A stretch of DNA of 64,000 nt, from NCBI GenBank assembly GCA_024699605.1, contig JAILPJ010000101.1, forward strand, positions 1-64,000, in the 5' to 3' direction. The position numbers were made by a program, and so were the translations under genes. The notes below the pieces were generated by a model. It worked only from the letters and a program-made list of their open reading frames with translations, did not search any database and was not told where the DNA came from. Origin of the DNA: Desulfovibrio sp. GTDB taxonomy: Bacteria > Desulfobacterota > Desulfovibrionia > Desulfovibrionales > Desulfovibrionaceae. Below, one piece after another: positions 1-8,067 of this stretch (its first letter is position 1; the number at the start of each line of letters is the position of its first letter).

Positions 1-147
1 CTCTTGATTGTGGAGACTGATTCGAAGCTAACGATGAATAGAGCGGATGAGGAGGGGATGAACAGTGTGAAGAACTGGATTAGTACACCGTCAACGGGTA
101 TGAATCACAAGGCCGACGTAAGATGGCTGTGAATAGTAACTTTTTTT

Positions 148-1821
148 TCAGATTGTTGACGCAAATGGTACTTGGATAAGTTCCAAAAGATCATGTTTGA
201 GGGCCCAGAGCACAGCAAATTGGCCTGATTCTTTGGGGATCTCCTGTGCACAGAGTTTGTGCAAGAGGCTGGTCAGAGCTATGGGATGTCTTGCGAGTGT
301 CAAAAGTTTTCGGATATTGAGATTACGCAAGTAAATGTCTAGATTGTTCCATGTGACCGTCACCGCTTGTTTTTGCAACACTTGTCTGCCACGGGTACTG
401 AGAACAACCTGACATTGGCCAAATTCCGTGAAATCCGGGCAAAAACTTGGATGCTGCGCAAACAGCTCTGCAAAATTGAGGAAGGCCGGATGTTCTGCTA
501 AAGCCAGTCTTGCTCCTTCCTCGGCAGAAATCGGGCAAGCATAGGCTTCTTCCAGAATCTGCAGCCACCGTTTGATGATAACAGACCAGTCATAGAATGA
601 TGTTACGCGCTGACGGGCTTTTGCTCCCATTGCTGTGCGCAAGCCCTGATCACGGGCCAGGCGAGAAATGGCCTGGGCCAGATAGGGTACATCAATCACG
701 GTTTGTTGGGCACGTAGCAGTTCGTGGATATTTTCAGGAAGCCCGTAGGCCAAAGTGTTGAGATAGGGTGTTGATTTTGGAGCCAGGGTGGGTACTAAAA
801 GCCCGCTTGCACCGTCTTCCACAATATCGCGGTAGCCGTCCCAATCGGAGGTGATAGAGGCAAGTCCGCTGGCACCTGCTTCCAGAAGGGTCAGCCCAAA
901 CGTTTCTTGGACATTGTCCGACAATGAAAGAAAGAGATCCGCGCAGTGAAGCAATTGCTGCATTTTTTCTGCGTTTGGATCTATGATGATTGTCAAGGGA
1001 ATATGCAGACTCTTGGCCACCTGCGTGAGAACTTCAGGATAGTTGTCGTTGACGCGTTTTCGGCCGGAAACCAGGATGTGTAGAGAGGGAGCCTTTTTTT
1101 CATCAAGCACGCGTCGTACCGCATAGAGTAGGGGCAGAAGATCCATCTTATCGTCAACGGCCAGGCGGCCGTGGCAGAGGCACGATACGGTGGAGTCAGA
1201 AAGATTGAGTTGCCTTCGTGCGTGCTGTCGTTCTTCTTGCGTGGTAGGTCTGAAGCGTTGAGTGTCGACGCCGAGAGGCAGAAGTCGAAGATCCGGTTGC
1301 CCCCAGGCAGATGGAAGACTGTAGTTTTCACGCAGCATACGAAAATAGCCCTGAAGCACAGCCATCGCAGCTCGAGAAGTGGCACAGATGATGTCGCGAC
1401 GTGTAGCTCCAGGCCAGATTTGGCGCAGAAAATGGCCCGGATAGTCGAGATAGTTCAGGCTATGTGGTATACTGGTGATGGGAAAAAGTTCTTTGGAAAA
1501 ATGATTGCGTAAATAGGCTGCCTGAGGTTGATCGCTTACGGGATCTGCTAAATGCAGGCAATAGAAGCCTTCAGTACGCATATTTGAAACAAAGTTTTGA
1601 CGCGGATAAAGATGTACGGCTCCCCGTTTTAGCGCTTGAAGATCTGCGAAGTTCTCAAGTTTACAGGCCATCTCTTGGGGATTGTGTAAATAAAAGGCAT
1701 AGGTCTCAAAGGGGTCTTCCTGCAAAAGGGCTCGGAAAAAGCCTTCGCTGGCAACATTGCGTCCCAGGACCTGACCGCCTTCAAGAAAATTGTGGAGAGA
1801 GGCAAAGATACGTCTTTTCAT
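148..1821 (-). CDS. GT4-type glycosyltransferase
   Basis: This 557-residue protein is a predicted cytoplasmic retaining glycosyltransferase of the GT4/GT-B kind; donor and acceptor are unknown. Around residues 295-330 it has the family's sugar-nucleotide signature, QETFGLTLLEAGASG, followed by DWDGYRDIVEDGASGLLVP. The C-terminal ~100 residues match nothing I recognise. I chose the ATG at 1821. The open frame runs 19 codons further to 1878, but those codons lie in a repeated hairpin element that abuts a dead iscB gene. No SD lies directly before 1821; the nearest GGAGG is at 1872-1876 on the far side of the hairpin. Because insertion-sequence DNA abuts the gene, loss of a few original N-terminal residues cannot be excluded. 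Confidence 0.82.
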   Translation of the reverse strand: MKRRIFASLHNFLEGGQVLGRNVASEGFFRALLQEDPFETYAFYLHNPQEMACKLENFADLQALKRGAVHLYPRQNFVSNMRTEGFYCLHLADPVSDQPQAAYLRNHFSKELFPITSIPHSLNYLDYPGHFLRQIWPGATRRDIICATSRAAMAVLQGYFRMLRENYSLPSAWGQPDLRLLPLGVDTQRFRPTTQEERQHARRQLNLSDSTVSCLCHGRLAVDDKMDLLPLLYAVRRVLDEKKAPSLHILVSGRKRVNDNYPEVLTQVAKSLHIPLTIIIDPNAEKMQQLLHCADLFLSLSDNVQETFGLTLLEAGASGLASITSDWDGYRDIVEDGASGLLVPTLAPKSTPYLNTLAYGLPENIHELLRAQQTVIDVPYLAQAISRLARDQGLRTAMGAKARQRVTSFYDWSVIIKRWLQILEEAYACPISAEEGARLALAEHPAFLNFAELFAQHPSFCPDFTEFGQCQVVLSTRGRQVLQKQAVTVTWNNLDIYLRNLNIRKLLTLARHPIALTSLLHKLCAQEIPKESGQFAVLWALKHDLLELIQVPFASTI

Positions 1822-1876
1822 CAGATATTCGGCGTGGAAACCCCGGTCTTCAGGCCGAGGAGAAAGCACCGCCTCC
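1819..1876 (-). promoter_or_regulatory. Hairpin-bridged SD element before the GT4 gene (also the end of the iscB relic)
   Basis: Reading the minus strand: GGAGG (1876-1872), outer stem CGGTG, CTTTCT, inner stem CCTCGG with loop CCTGAAGA closed by CCGGGG, TTTCCA, outer stem CGCCG, AATATCTG, ATG. The outer stem pairs with one G-T wobble; the inner stem is 6 bp with a wobble. If folded, the SD sits 8 nt from ATG. The hairpin shape resembles right ends of IS200/IS605-type elements and follows directly on the iscB relic. Function is inferred from comparison with seven other copies in the window. Confidence 0.6.
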
Positions 1877-1908
1877 ACTATTTTTTCTTGTATTGATAAG
1901 AATACCCG

Positions 1909-2606
1909 TCAGCGCTGCCAAAAGACGACGTATTTCCACGATATTCCTTGAACTACGCCATTGACAGTCTGAATAGGAGATGAACCACGTTTTCTGATGG
2001 TGACACGACCTTTGTAACGTCCTTGTTTTTTGCCTTGTGTTACATTGGCTTCGACCATGTCAGCGGTAGAAAAACCATGGATCTGTTTTTCCTTAAGCAT
2101 GTATCTACGTGGGAATCCGTTTTTAGCAAATTTCGTCCGCTGATGAGAGCCCCGTCCCATGCACTTGATGAACAACGGACGCTTATGAACGCCATAGACC
2201 TTGTCAACATCGCCTACACCAAGAGCATCAATCCAATGTTCCTTAGGAAGTCCAAGACGGATTCTGTTGTATTTTGTCCGACCACTCCGACGACGGTATG
2301 CAGCCCGCTGCTGCATTATTTTTATGCATCTGCGTTGCGCGGTGAATCAGGTCAAAAAACTGAAGCACGTATAGCGTACAGTTGACTCTTCTTGCAACGG
2401 TGACACCTCCTTCCTTGCTTCCCGGATCAATTTTGACGACGATGTCGGAAACAACGCTGTTTTCGACAAGCCGGTCCACAAGACGAATGGTAAACGGAAA
2501 CATCTTCTGCATGCGGGCACGGCCACGTTCTCACAGTTGTCTTGCCCGTTTCTCAGAACATGGCATGAAGGGTTTTTTTATGTCTATCAAGGACAAATAC
2601 GGACAT
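1909..2606 (-). pseudogene. iscB: Decayed iscB (RuvC/HNH transposon nuclease) gene
   Basis: IscB proteins are RNA-guided nucleases of IS200/IS605-type transposons and relatives of the Cas9 ancestor. The start is MSVFVLDRHKK at 2606. A shift at an A7 run then leads to PFMPCSEKRARQL, followed by an in-frame TGA and ERGRARMQKMFPFTIRLVDR. The RuvC-I motif VKIDPGSKEGG is intact. After a second shift comes the arginine-rich QQRAAYRRRSGRTKYN, which joins directly to the RuvC-III-like GLPKEHWIDALGVG and the C-terminal GRVTIRKRGSSPIQT and VVQGISWKY segments. The middle part, which should hold the RuvC-II and HNH motifs, is absent, so the gene is about half normal length. It cannot make an active nuclease. 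Identification rests on the characteristic motif order. Confidence 0.85.
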
Positions 2607-2760
2607 TTTCCAATCCTGTTCCCTGTAAGGGGCAGTGTTACGGACGGCTTCGCCGTCTCTCCTGGATTTCTGTCTACGTTTTCTTGCGCAAGAGACGCTC
2701 GATACAGCGTATCATCTCGTGAGACCCGCTGAAAATTCAGACCCAAATGTGCCGTATAGA
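2607..2760 (-). ncRNA. Possible remnant of the IscB guide (omega) RNA region
   Basis: In intact IscB systems the guide RNA is encoded just upstream of iscB on the same strand. Here that position is the 150 bp between the iscB start and the nagZ leader. It contains compact hairpins: GACGGCGAAGCCGTC near 2641-2655, CTTGCGCAAG near 2684-2693, and GATACGCTGTATC near 2700-2712. I see no further evidence. Expression, boundaries and relation to any left transposon end are unknown, and the nuclease partner is dead. Confidence 0.3.
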
Positions 2761-2799
2761 GCTCAGTTTAGGCAGATGGCTGTACAAAAAGGAGTTGTC

Positions 2800-3918
2800 A
2801 TGCAACGCATTGTTGTCCTCGGTATCCTTTTGCTTTCTCTAACGCTTTTGTGCCCTGGCTCAGGCTGGGCAGTAGGGTCGCGGCAGGATCCGCCTTCTCT
2901 TGAAACCATGCTTGGAGCCATGCTGATGTGTGGCTTCCGAGGCTCTGAACTTGCGAGCAATGATCCGTTTTTGCAGCTTGTTGCTCAGGGGCATGTGGGC
3001 CATGTGATTCTTTTTGACCGCGATGTGCAAACCGGCAAAAGCCGCAATATTCTTTCACGTACGCAGCTGACAAAACTCATTGCCACGGTTAGGCAGGCTT
3101 CAGCTCGTCCGATGTTCGTTGCCGTTGATCAGGAAGGTGGAAAGGTCAGTCGGCTCAGCCCCAGACTGGGTTTTCTGTCTCTGCCGCCAGCCAGACAGCT
3201 CGGTCAGGGCAATCCCATGAGCACCAGAAGCTGGGCTCAGAGAAGTGCCGCAGAAATGCGGGAACTCGGTATAAATCTCGATTTTGCACCTGTGGCCGAT
3301 GTCGCCGACAGACAAAGCGTCATTGGTCGTCATGAGCGCAGTTTTGGTCCCAATGCCCAAAACTGTGCCCAGCATGTTGCCGCCTTTGGTCAGGGGCTTT
3401 GGGACAGAGGGATTATTCCGACGCTCAAGCATTTTCCTGGCATCGGTTGTGCCGCCGCCGATACACATTTTCAAAGTGCGGATATTGGCCGTTGCTTTGA
3501 CAACAAACGAGATCTCTTGCCCTTTACCTTTGCCATACGCGCCGGTTGGCCTGGCATGATTATGGTTGGTCACGCCAAGAGTTCTCTGGATCCGGCTCGC
3601 CCGGCCTCTCTTTCTCCGAAAGTGATCAACGAGCTGCTCAGGCAAACGCTTGGCTGGCAGGGCGTAGTCATTACCGATGATCTCCAGATGCATGCCATCA
3701 CTGACGCCTATTCTCTTGAAGAGAGTATCTTTTTGGCTGTGCAGGCAGGTGCTGATATCTTGCTTTTTGGCAATAATCTGAACTGGCAGGAGGATCTTCC
3801 ACAGAGGGCCTATGCGTCTTTGCACAAACTGGTCAGTGAAGGGCGTATTTCCCATGAGCGTATCGCCACTTCTTACGCGAGGATTCGGGCTCTGTTAGCC
3901 AGTCAGGCCAAGCGTTGA
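2800..3918 (+). CDS. Exported GH3 beta-N-acetylhexosaminidase (NagZ-like)
   Basis: This 372-residue family 3 glycoside hydrolase probably removes N-acetylglucosamine from peptidoglycan fragments. It begins with a signal peptide (MQRIVVLGILLLSLTLL, cleavage expected near GSGWA), so it should act in the periplasm, unlike the cytoplasmic NagZ of enterobacteria. Motifs include AVDQEGGKVSRL near residue 108, the NagZ-type catalytic loop KHFPGIGCAAADTH near residue 212 and the nucleophile segment VVITDDLQMHA near residue 290. The start at 2800 follows AAGGAG with a 6-7 nt spacer; upstream in-frame codons run into the iscB flank. It ends 3 nt from the end of the convergent gene at 3922. Confidence 0.85.
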   Translation: MQRIVVLGILLLSLTLLCPGSGWAVGSRQDPPSLETMLGAMLMCGFRGSELASNDPFLQLVAQGHVGHVILFDRDVQTGKSRNILSRTQLTKLIATVRQASARPMFVAVDQEGGKVSRLSPRLGFLSLPPARQLGQGNPMSTRSWAQRSAAEMRELGINLDFAPVADVADRQSVIGRHERSFGPNAQNCAQHVAAFGQGLWDRGIIPTLKHFPGIGCAAADTHFQSADIGRCFDNKRDLLPFTFAIRAGWPGMIMVGHAKSSLDPARPASLSPKVINELLRQTLGWQGVVITDDLQMHAITDAYSLEESIFLAVQAGADILLFGNNLNWQEDLPQRAYASLHKLVSEGRISHERIATSYARIRALLASQAKR

Positions 3919-3921
3919 GGT

Positions 3922-5541
3922 CTAGGATTTTGAAAGACCGACGTGTGCCAGGGCTTGGGCTAAGGCCTCTTCCTGCCCCTGCGCTTTGGCAAGTTTTTGG
4001 GCTGTTTGCAGGTAATGTTGTCCCTCTTCGGGGCAGAAGGCTTCAAAAGACCGAAGACTGGCGTCAAAGGCCGCAGACCATGAATCAGGCTGTTCTTCGG
4101 CCCAACGCTGGCAATAGCGTTTGTTCAGGGAGATGAAGGGAATGACGTGGCTGAGTTCTGCCAGTTTTTCATGCAGAAGGCGTTTTTGCTCCTGGCTTGC
4201 CCTTGTCTCTAGCATCAGAAGCAATTCAAGGGCAGTTTCCGGGCAGTGTCGGCTGGGATCAAAGCGAAAGCCCGGCTGACAGATTCTTTTGTTCCGTATG
4301 AGGAGCTCAGCCAGAGCAAGGGGGAACGGCTGCTGGGCAAGGTCTTGTTGCTGGTTCAGGTGTGCTGAAAGCAGGTCCTGGGCTGTGTGCAGCAAGGTTT
4401 CCTCGTTCAGGCGCAGGCTTGCGCAATAGGCGGCAATGGCCAGATCAAGAGGACAAGCTTCTTTCCGAGAAAAGGCTTGTTGTTGAAGGTCGCAAAGCTG
4501 CTTGTGCAGGTTCTCCCAATCATTGGCTTCGCACGCCAGGCGCAGACGCATGGCTAGGACATCGGGGTGTGGGTCAAGTGTCTTGAGCAGCTCTGTGAGC
4601 TGAGTCAGTGTCTTGGCGTCTGTCCCGTCACCTCTGGCGGCCTGAATGGCGCTGAGGAGGGCGAATCTCTCACAACTTTGCCCATCAAGGGCTTTAGCCG
4701 TCAGTTTTTGACCGAGCTGGTCAAGTCTTTGCCAGCGTTGCTCCGGCAGATGTTCTTTTTGCACGCGTTGCCAGGCAGCGTGACCGATTTTTTCCGAAAG
4801 GTTTGGCCGGCTTTGCAAAAACGTGAAAAGCTCACTCAGTTCTCGGGCATGGCGATAGGTGAGCACTTCCTTGTCAACGGTAAAATTGGCCTCAAGGTCT
4901 TCGCCAATAGCCTCGGTGAGAACACAACAGCCGCAAGAGGCTCCCTCCATGATGCGAAAATTGAATTCGCGGCAGATGGATTCATTGGGGAGCAGCCGGC
5001 TTGTCTCATAGAGGTCGAGCATCTGCCCATAGGGCATTTTTTGGGCGCAGATGCCAAATCTGGTGCGAAGAAAACTGGCAAAGCGTTGCCGTTGCTCGCG
5101 ATGTTTGTCAATGACACCGACAAAAACAGCATCTCTTGGGCGTTCACGATGTGAGCGGAAACTGCGTGCGCATCCAGGAAAGGTAAAACCTTGCAGCGCT
5201 GTTGGCGCCCATTCCTTGGGAAGCTTGCGAAAAAGACTGGGATGCGGGGTGAGCACAAGGTCGAAGAGCTGGCAATACCAGTGCTGCCAGAAGAGATTAA
5301 GATGGCTGTCTATGGACCAGAATATTTTGGGGCAGGGGAGCGCTGTCAGATCGCGGACAATGACACGGCTGCCCAGGCGTTCTTGCTGCAAGAAAAGATC
5401 AAAGGCGAGATGCTCTGGAAATTCGCTCTGGCGTTTGAGAAGCTTTCGGATGGAGACGACGCCGCCCTGGGGAGCTTTGATGTGGTAGAGCGTGTGACCT
5501 GGCAGAGATGGAAGATCACAGTTGAGCAGGAGAATTTGCAT
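3922..5541 (-). CDS. CgeB-like glycosyltransferase with helical C-terminal region
   Basis: This 539-residue protein resembles the CgeB/DUF3880 class of GT-B glycosyltransferases, often linked to spore, flagellin or surface glycosylation. The N-terminal half starts MQILLLNCDLPSLPG. Near residues 200-235 it carries NFRIMEGASCGCCVLTEAIGED, the usual C-terminal signature of the class, followed by HARELSELFTFL. The second half (about 270-539) is Leu/Ala/Gln-rich and helical, resembling TPR-type repeats, and may bind a partner. The ATG at 5541 was chosen because GAGGGG stands 6 nt upstream. The acceptor is unknown. Confidence 0.7.
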   Translation of the reverse strand: MQILLLNCDLPSLPGHTLYHIKAPQGGVVSIRKLLKRQSEFPEHLAFDLFLQQERLGSRVIVRDLTALPCPKIFWSIDSHLNLFWQHWYCQLFDLVLTPHPSLFRKLPKEWAPTALQGFTFPGCARSFRSHRERPRDAVFVGVIDKHREQRQRFASFLRTRFGICAQKMPYGQMLDLYETSRLLPNESICREFNFRIMEGASCGCCVLTEAIGEDLEANFTVDKEVLTYRHARELSELFTFLQSRPNLSEKIGHAAWQRVQKEHLPEQRWQRLDQLGQKLTAKALDGQSCERFALLSAIQAARGDGTDAKTLTQLTELLKTLDPHPDVLAMRLRLACEANDWENLHKQLCDLQQQAFSRKEACPLDLAIAAYCASLRLNEETLLHTAQDLLSAHLNQQQDLAQQPFPLALAELLIRNKRICQPGFRFDPSRHCPETALELLLMLETRASQEQKRLLHEKLAELSHVIPFISLNKRYCQRWAEEQPDSWSAAFDASLRSFEAFCPEEGQHYLQTAQKLAKAQGQEEALAQALAHVGLSKS

Positions 5542-5598
5542 AATGCGCCCCTCATGTTCAGGCCTGAGGTCTTGCGAGAGGCCAGAAGTTGCCCTAGC

Positions 5599-5623
5599 AA
5601 AAAAGGCCACCGAAAAGGTGGCC
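5599..5623 (-). terminator. Rho-independent terminator after tRNA-Thr(GGT)
   Basis: On the minus strand GGCCACC, loop TTTTC and GGTGGCC form a 7-bp stem followed by six T. It lies 8 nt beyond the tRNA 3' end and separates the tRNA from the glycosyltransferase gene. Confidence 0.85.
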
Positions 5624-5630
5624 TAATATC

Positions 5631-5706
5631 TGGAGCCCATGATCAGGATTGAACTGATGACCTCATCCTTACCAAGGATGCACTCTACCGACTGAGCTAC
5701 ATGGGC
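5631..5706 (-). tRNA. tRNA-Thr (anticodon GGT)
   Basis: A 76-nt cloverleaf with encoded CCA: acceptor GCCCATG, anticodon stem CATCC/GGATG around loop TTGGTAA, T-loop GTTCAATCC. It reads ACC/ACU codons and is a single gene with its own terminator. Confidence 0.95.
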
Positions 5707-5756
5707 GTAATTGATCGTAACGACAGCGAGGAAACTATCTGGCTTGCCATTCTTTG

Positions 5757-6083
5757 TCAAGAAAATTTTTGTTCGCCATGGCGAATTATGTTTTTGATTT
5801 TGGTGAGAGTTTCTTCGGGTAATTCGCGCATCAGTCTTCCAATATATTGCAGCTGTCTTCTTTGGGCCTCATGACTTGTGAGTCGCAGATTGTCCCTCAG
5901 TGCCGAGCTTAGGGCATCCGGCAGCGCGAGGGTATCCCAGAGCATCTGATTTTTGGCCAGTTTTTCACCGAGTTTTTGGAGATCAAGAGCTCGGCGTTTT
6001 TTTTCCGAACGGCTGGGCTTTTCGCTGGCAAGGGAATTTTCGTCTGTGGCGTCAGCGAGCCATTGAAAGTGTTTTTTGCTCAT
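5757..6083 (-). CDS. darP: Ribosome-associated protein of the DarP/YjgA (DUF615) family
   Basis: This 108-residue protein is shorter than the enterobacterial member (about 180). DarP assists late 50S subunit assembly. The family core is visible: PSRSEKKRRALDLQKLGEKL near residues 23-42, LPDALSSALRDNLRL, and HEAQRRQLQYIGRLMRELP near 71-89. The C-terminal regions found in longer homologues are missing. It starts 17 nt after the stop of ubiA/mqnP, so the two are probably co-transcribed. Confidence 0.75.
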   Translation of the reverse strand: MSKKHFQWLADATDENSLASEKPSRSEKKRRALDLQKLGEKLAKNQMLWDTLALPDALSSALRDNLRLTSHEAQRRQLQYIGRLMRELPEETLTKIKNIIRHGEQKFS

Positions 6084-6100
6084 GACTCATATCGAAGGCG

Positions 6101-6964
6101 TTAATAAAAGAGTCCCAGAAGGATGCCTATGAGCATCACGGGGGATACGATGCCATTGACGGTAAAGAAGGCCATATTGACCTTGCTGAGATCGCGCGTC
6201 AGCATGATCCTGTGCTCAAGGAAAAGGAGAAGCGCAATGGCAAGGCAAATCCCGTACCACCATATTGATAGATTTGCGGCAAGCCCCAAAAGCAGAAGAA
6301 AAATAACTGTCATGGCATGGGCAAAGCCGGCTATGGCCAAGGCCGTGCCTGGCCCTTTGTCAGCCGGCATGGAGTGTAAACCAAAACGCCTGTCAAAGTC
6401 GATATCCTGAAAGGCATAATAGATGTCAAAAGCCCCAACCCAAAAGACAACGGCCAGGAAAAGCATGACGGGTGAAAGACTCATACTCTGTGGATTGACG
6501 CTCAGCCAGCCGGCCAGAGGGGCCAGACCCAAGGTTGCCCCTAGCCAGAAATGGCAGAGAGGGGTAAAGCGCTTAAGATAACTGTAAATGATGACCACAA
6601 GCAGAGCGGGCAGTGCGAGCAAAAGGCAGATCTGATTTAACGCAGCACAGCAGACAAGAAAAATGGCTGCCATGATCACGCAGAAGGCGATGGTCTGAGG
6701 GACTGTGATTACGCCTGTGACCAGCGGACGATTTTTTGTCCGTTCATTGGCTTTGTCATAAGGCAGATCAGCCAGACGGTTGAAGGCCATGGCAAAGGAG
6801 CGTACGGCCACCATGGCTAGGGTCAGCCAGAGGAAAGAGGCCAAAGGGGGCAGTCCTTTGGCCGCGAGGCACATGCCGGCCCAGGCATAGGGTAGGGCAA
6901 AAACCGAATGCTCAATTTTAACCATGCGGCAGATATTGCCGAATGTTCCAAAGGGTGTGTTCAT
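6101..6964 (-). CDS. UbiA-type prenyltransferase (4-hydroxybenzoate or MqnP-like)
   Basis: This 287-residue integral membrane protein of the UbiA superfamily attaches a polyprenyl chain to an aromatic quinone precursor. The two Asp-rich Mg-diphosphate motifs are present: NRLADLPYDKANERTKNRPL near residue 63 and DIYYAFQDIDFDRR near residue 186, among about eight hydrophobic segments. Organisms of this kind make menaquinone, so the MqnP role in the futalosine route is as likely as the ubiquinone-type role; the sequence alone does not settle this. ATG at 6964 is preferred over the GTG at 6967. No SD lies next to it; a hairpin-bridged element precedes it. Confidence 0.8.
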   Translation of the reverse strand: MNTPFGTFGNICRMVKIEHSVFALPYAWAGMCLAAKGLPPLASFLWLTLAMVAVRSFAMAFNRLADLPYDKANERTKNRPLVTGVITVPQTIAFCVIMAAIFLVCCAALNQICLLLALPALLVVIIYSYLKRFTPLCHFWLGATLGLAPLAGWLSVNPQSMSLSPVMLFLAVVFWVGAFDIYYAFQDIDFDRRFGLHSMPADKGPGTALAIAGFAHAMTVIFLLLLGLAANLSIWWYGICLAIALLLFLEHRIMLTRDLSKVNMAFFTVNGIVSPVMLIGILLGLFY

Positions 6965-7018
6965 CACTTTTTCGGCGTGGAGACCTCGGTCGGGAGTCCG
7001 AGGAGGAAACGCCGCCTC
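6962..7018 (-). promoter_or_regulatory. Hairpin-bridged SD element before ubiA/mqnP
   Basis: Minus strand: GGAGG, outer CGGCG, TTTCCT, inner CCTCGG, loop ACTCCCGA, CCGAGG, TCTCCA, outer CGCCG, AAAAAGTG, ATG. Both stems pair perfectly. Folded spacing from SD to ATG is 8 nt; linear spacing is 49 nt. GGAGG could instead pair with the internal CCTCC. The rest of the gap up to 7272 (about 250 bp) shows no gene; it holds a short palindrome (CCCTAAAGGG near 7177) of unknown meaning. Confidence 0.65.
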
Positions 7019-7272
7019 CGCTGTTTTCTCAGTATGTTGCCGTCGGACCTTTTGATCAGGCGGCTGTATCGCTAGGATACCCTCGGGATTCGTCGTTGGT
7101 CTGGATGTTCAGGGATCTGTTTTATGGCGTGTGACCTCAGATCTTCCCTTTTCCCGAGGCAGTCAATTCTTTCGCCCCCTAAAGGGTCGATGCTTCGTTT
7201 TGAAAAGTTGTGAAAAATAGCCCCTGTCTTCTTTGATTGCCTGATGCCTGTCTGGCGTTTCCTACAGGTGGG

Positions 7273-8067
7273 TTAGCCTCCGCAGTCAGAAGGATCATTG
7301 TGCATTTTTTTTAGGGTATGGTCGAGGGCAGGCAGAATGGCTTCGAGATTTTCCCTGACCGCTTTGGCGCTGCCTGGCAGATTAAGTACCAGGGTCTGAC
7401 CGATGATGCCGGCGCAGGCTCGTGAAAGGATGGCATTGGGCGTCTTTTCAAGACTTTTGGCCATCATTGCCTGGGTAAAGCCGGGAAGAGAGCGATCGAG
7501 AAGACGTTCTGTGGTCTCCGGTGTGATATCGCGTTCGGTCAAGCCTGTGCCGCCACTTGTGCAGATGATATCGTAACGTTCGGTGAGAGAAAGATAGGTC
7601 AGTGCCGAACGCAGTTCAAAAGCGTCATCGGGAAGCAGAAAGCCCTGACTGTGACAGAGCGGTAGCGCTGAGCCAAGTATTTCAGCGATGAGCGGGCCTG
7701 CCGTATCCTTACGCTGACCAAGAGCGCCTTTGTCGGAAAGGGTGATCCAGGCAAGGCTTAGCCCCTCTTTGACCAAGGAGAAGTTTTGCGATGTGCTGTC
7801 TTCAATGGCCTTTTGGGCTTTGAGCAGTGGACAGAGCGGTGCGTGTGGAGGGTTTCCTGTTGAAGGCAGAAGGATCTGTCCGACGACGATAAAAACGGCT
7901 GGCCCCTTGGGGTCTGTGCGCAACTGCGTGCCAACAGCTAACGGTGGCAAGCGAAAGCTCTCGTGCTGGTGAGCGGGAAGCGAGGGATAAGCCGGCTTGA
8001 TTTGTACGGGCAGAAGCGGCAGAATTTCTTGCGCTGCGCACGCCTGCGTTTTTATGCTTATGATCAT
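7273..8067 (-). CDS. mogA: MogA-type molybdopterin adenylyltransferase with an extra N-terminal domain
   Basis: MogA adenylates molybdopterin before metal insertion in molybdenum/tungsten cofactor synthesis. In this 264-residue protein the MogA domain occupies about residues 105-255, with CTSGGTGLTERDITPETT and the C-terminal LNLPGSAKAVRENLEAILPALDH. The first ~100 residues (MIISIKTQACAAQEILPLLP onward) are an extra domain that I do not recognise. The ATG at 8067 has AAGGA 5 nt upstream; the longer frame to 8172 lacks an SD. It is divergent from queF. Confidence 0.8.
   Translation of the reverse strand: MIISIKTQACAAQEILPLLPVQIKPAYPSLPAHQHESFRLPPLAVGTQLRTDPKGPAVFIVVGQILLPSTGNPPHAPLCPLLKAQKAIEDSTSQNFSLVKEGLSLAWITLSDKGALGQRKDTAGPLIAEILGSALPLCHSQGFLLPDDAFELRSALTYLSLTERYDIICTSGGTGLTERDITPETTERLLDRSLPGFTQAMMAKSLEKTPNAILSRACAGIIGQTLVLNLPGSAKAVRENLEAILPALDHTLKKMHNDPSDCGG

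Noticed and set aside
1..147. Partial gene at the left edge
   Set aside because: No frame gives a recognisable peptide; I see nothing supportable in these bases.
2023..2385. Plus-strand ORF over the iscB relic
   Set aside because: The minus strand holds the recognisable IscB motifs; the plus frame matches nothing.
6943..7134. 63-codon plus-strand ORF over the ubiA leader
   Set aside because: It runs antisense through the hairpin element and has no SD or family match.
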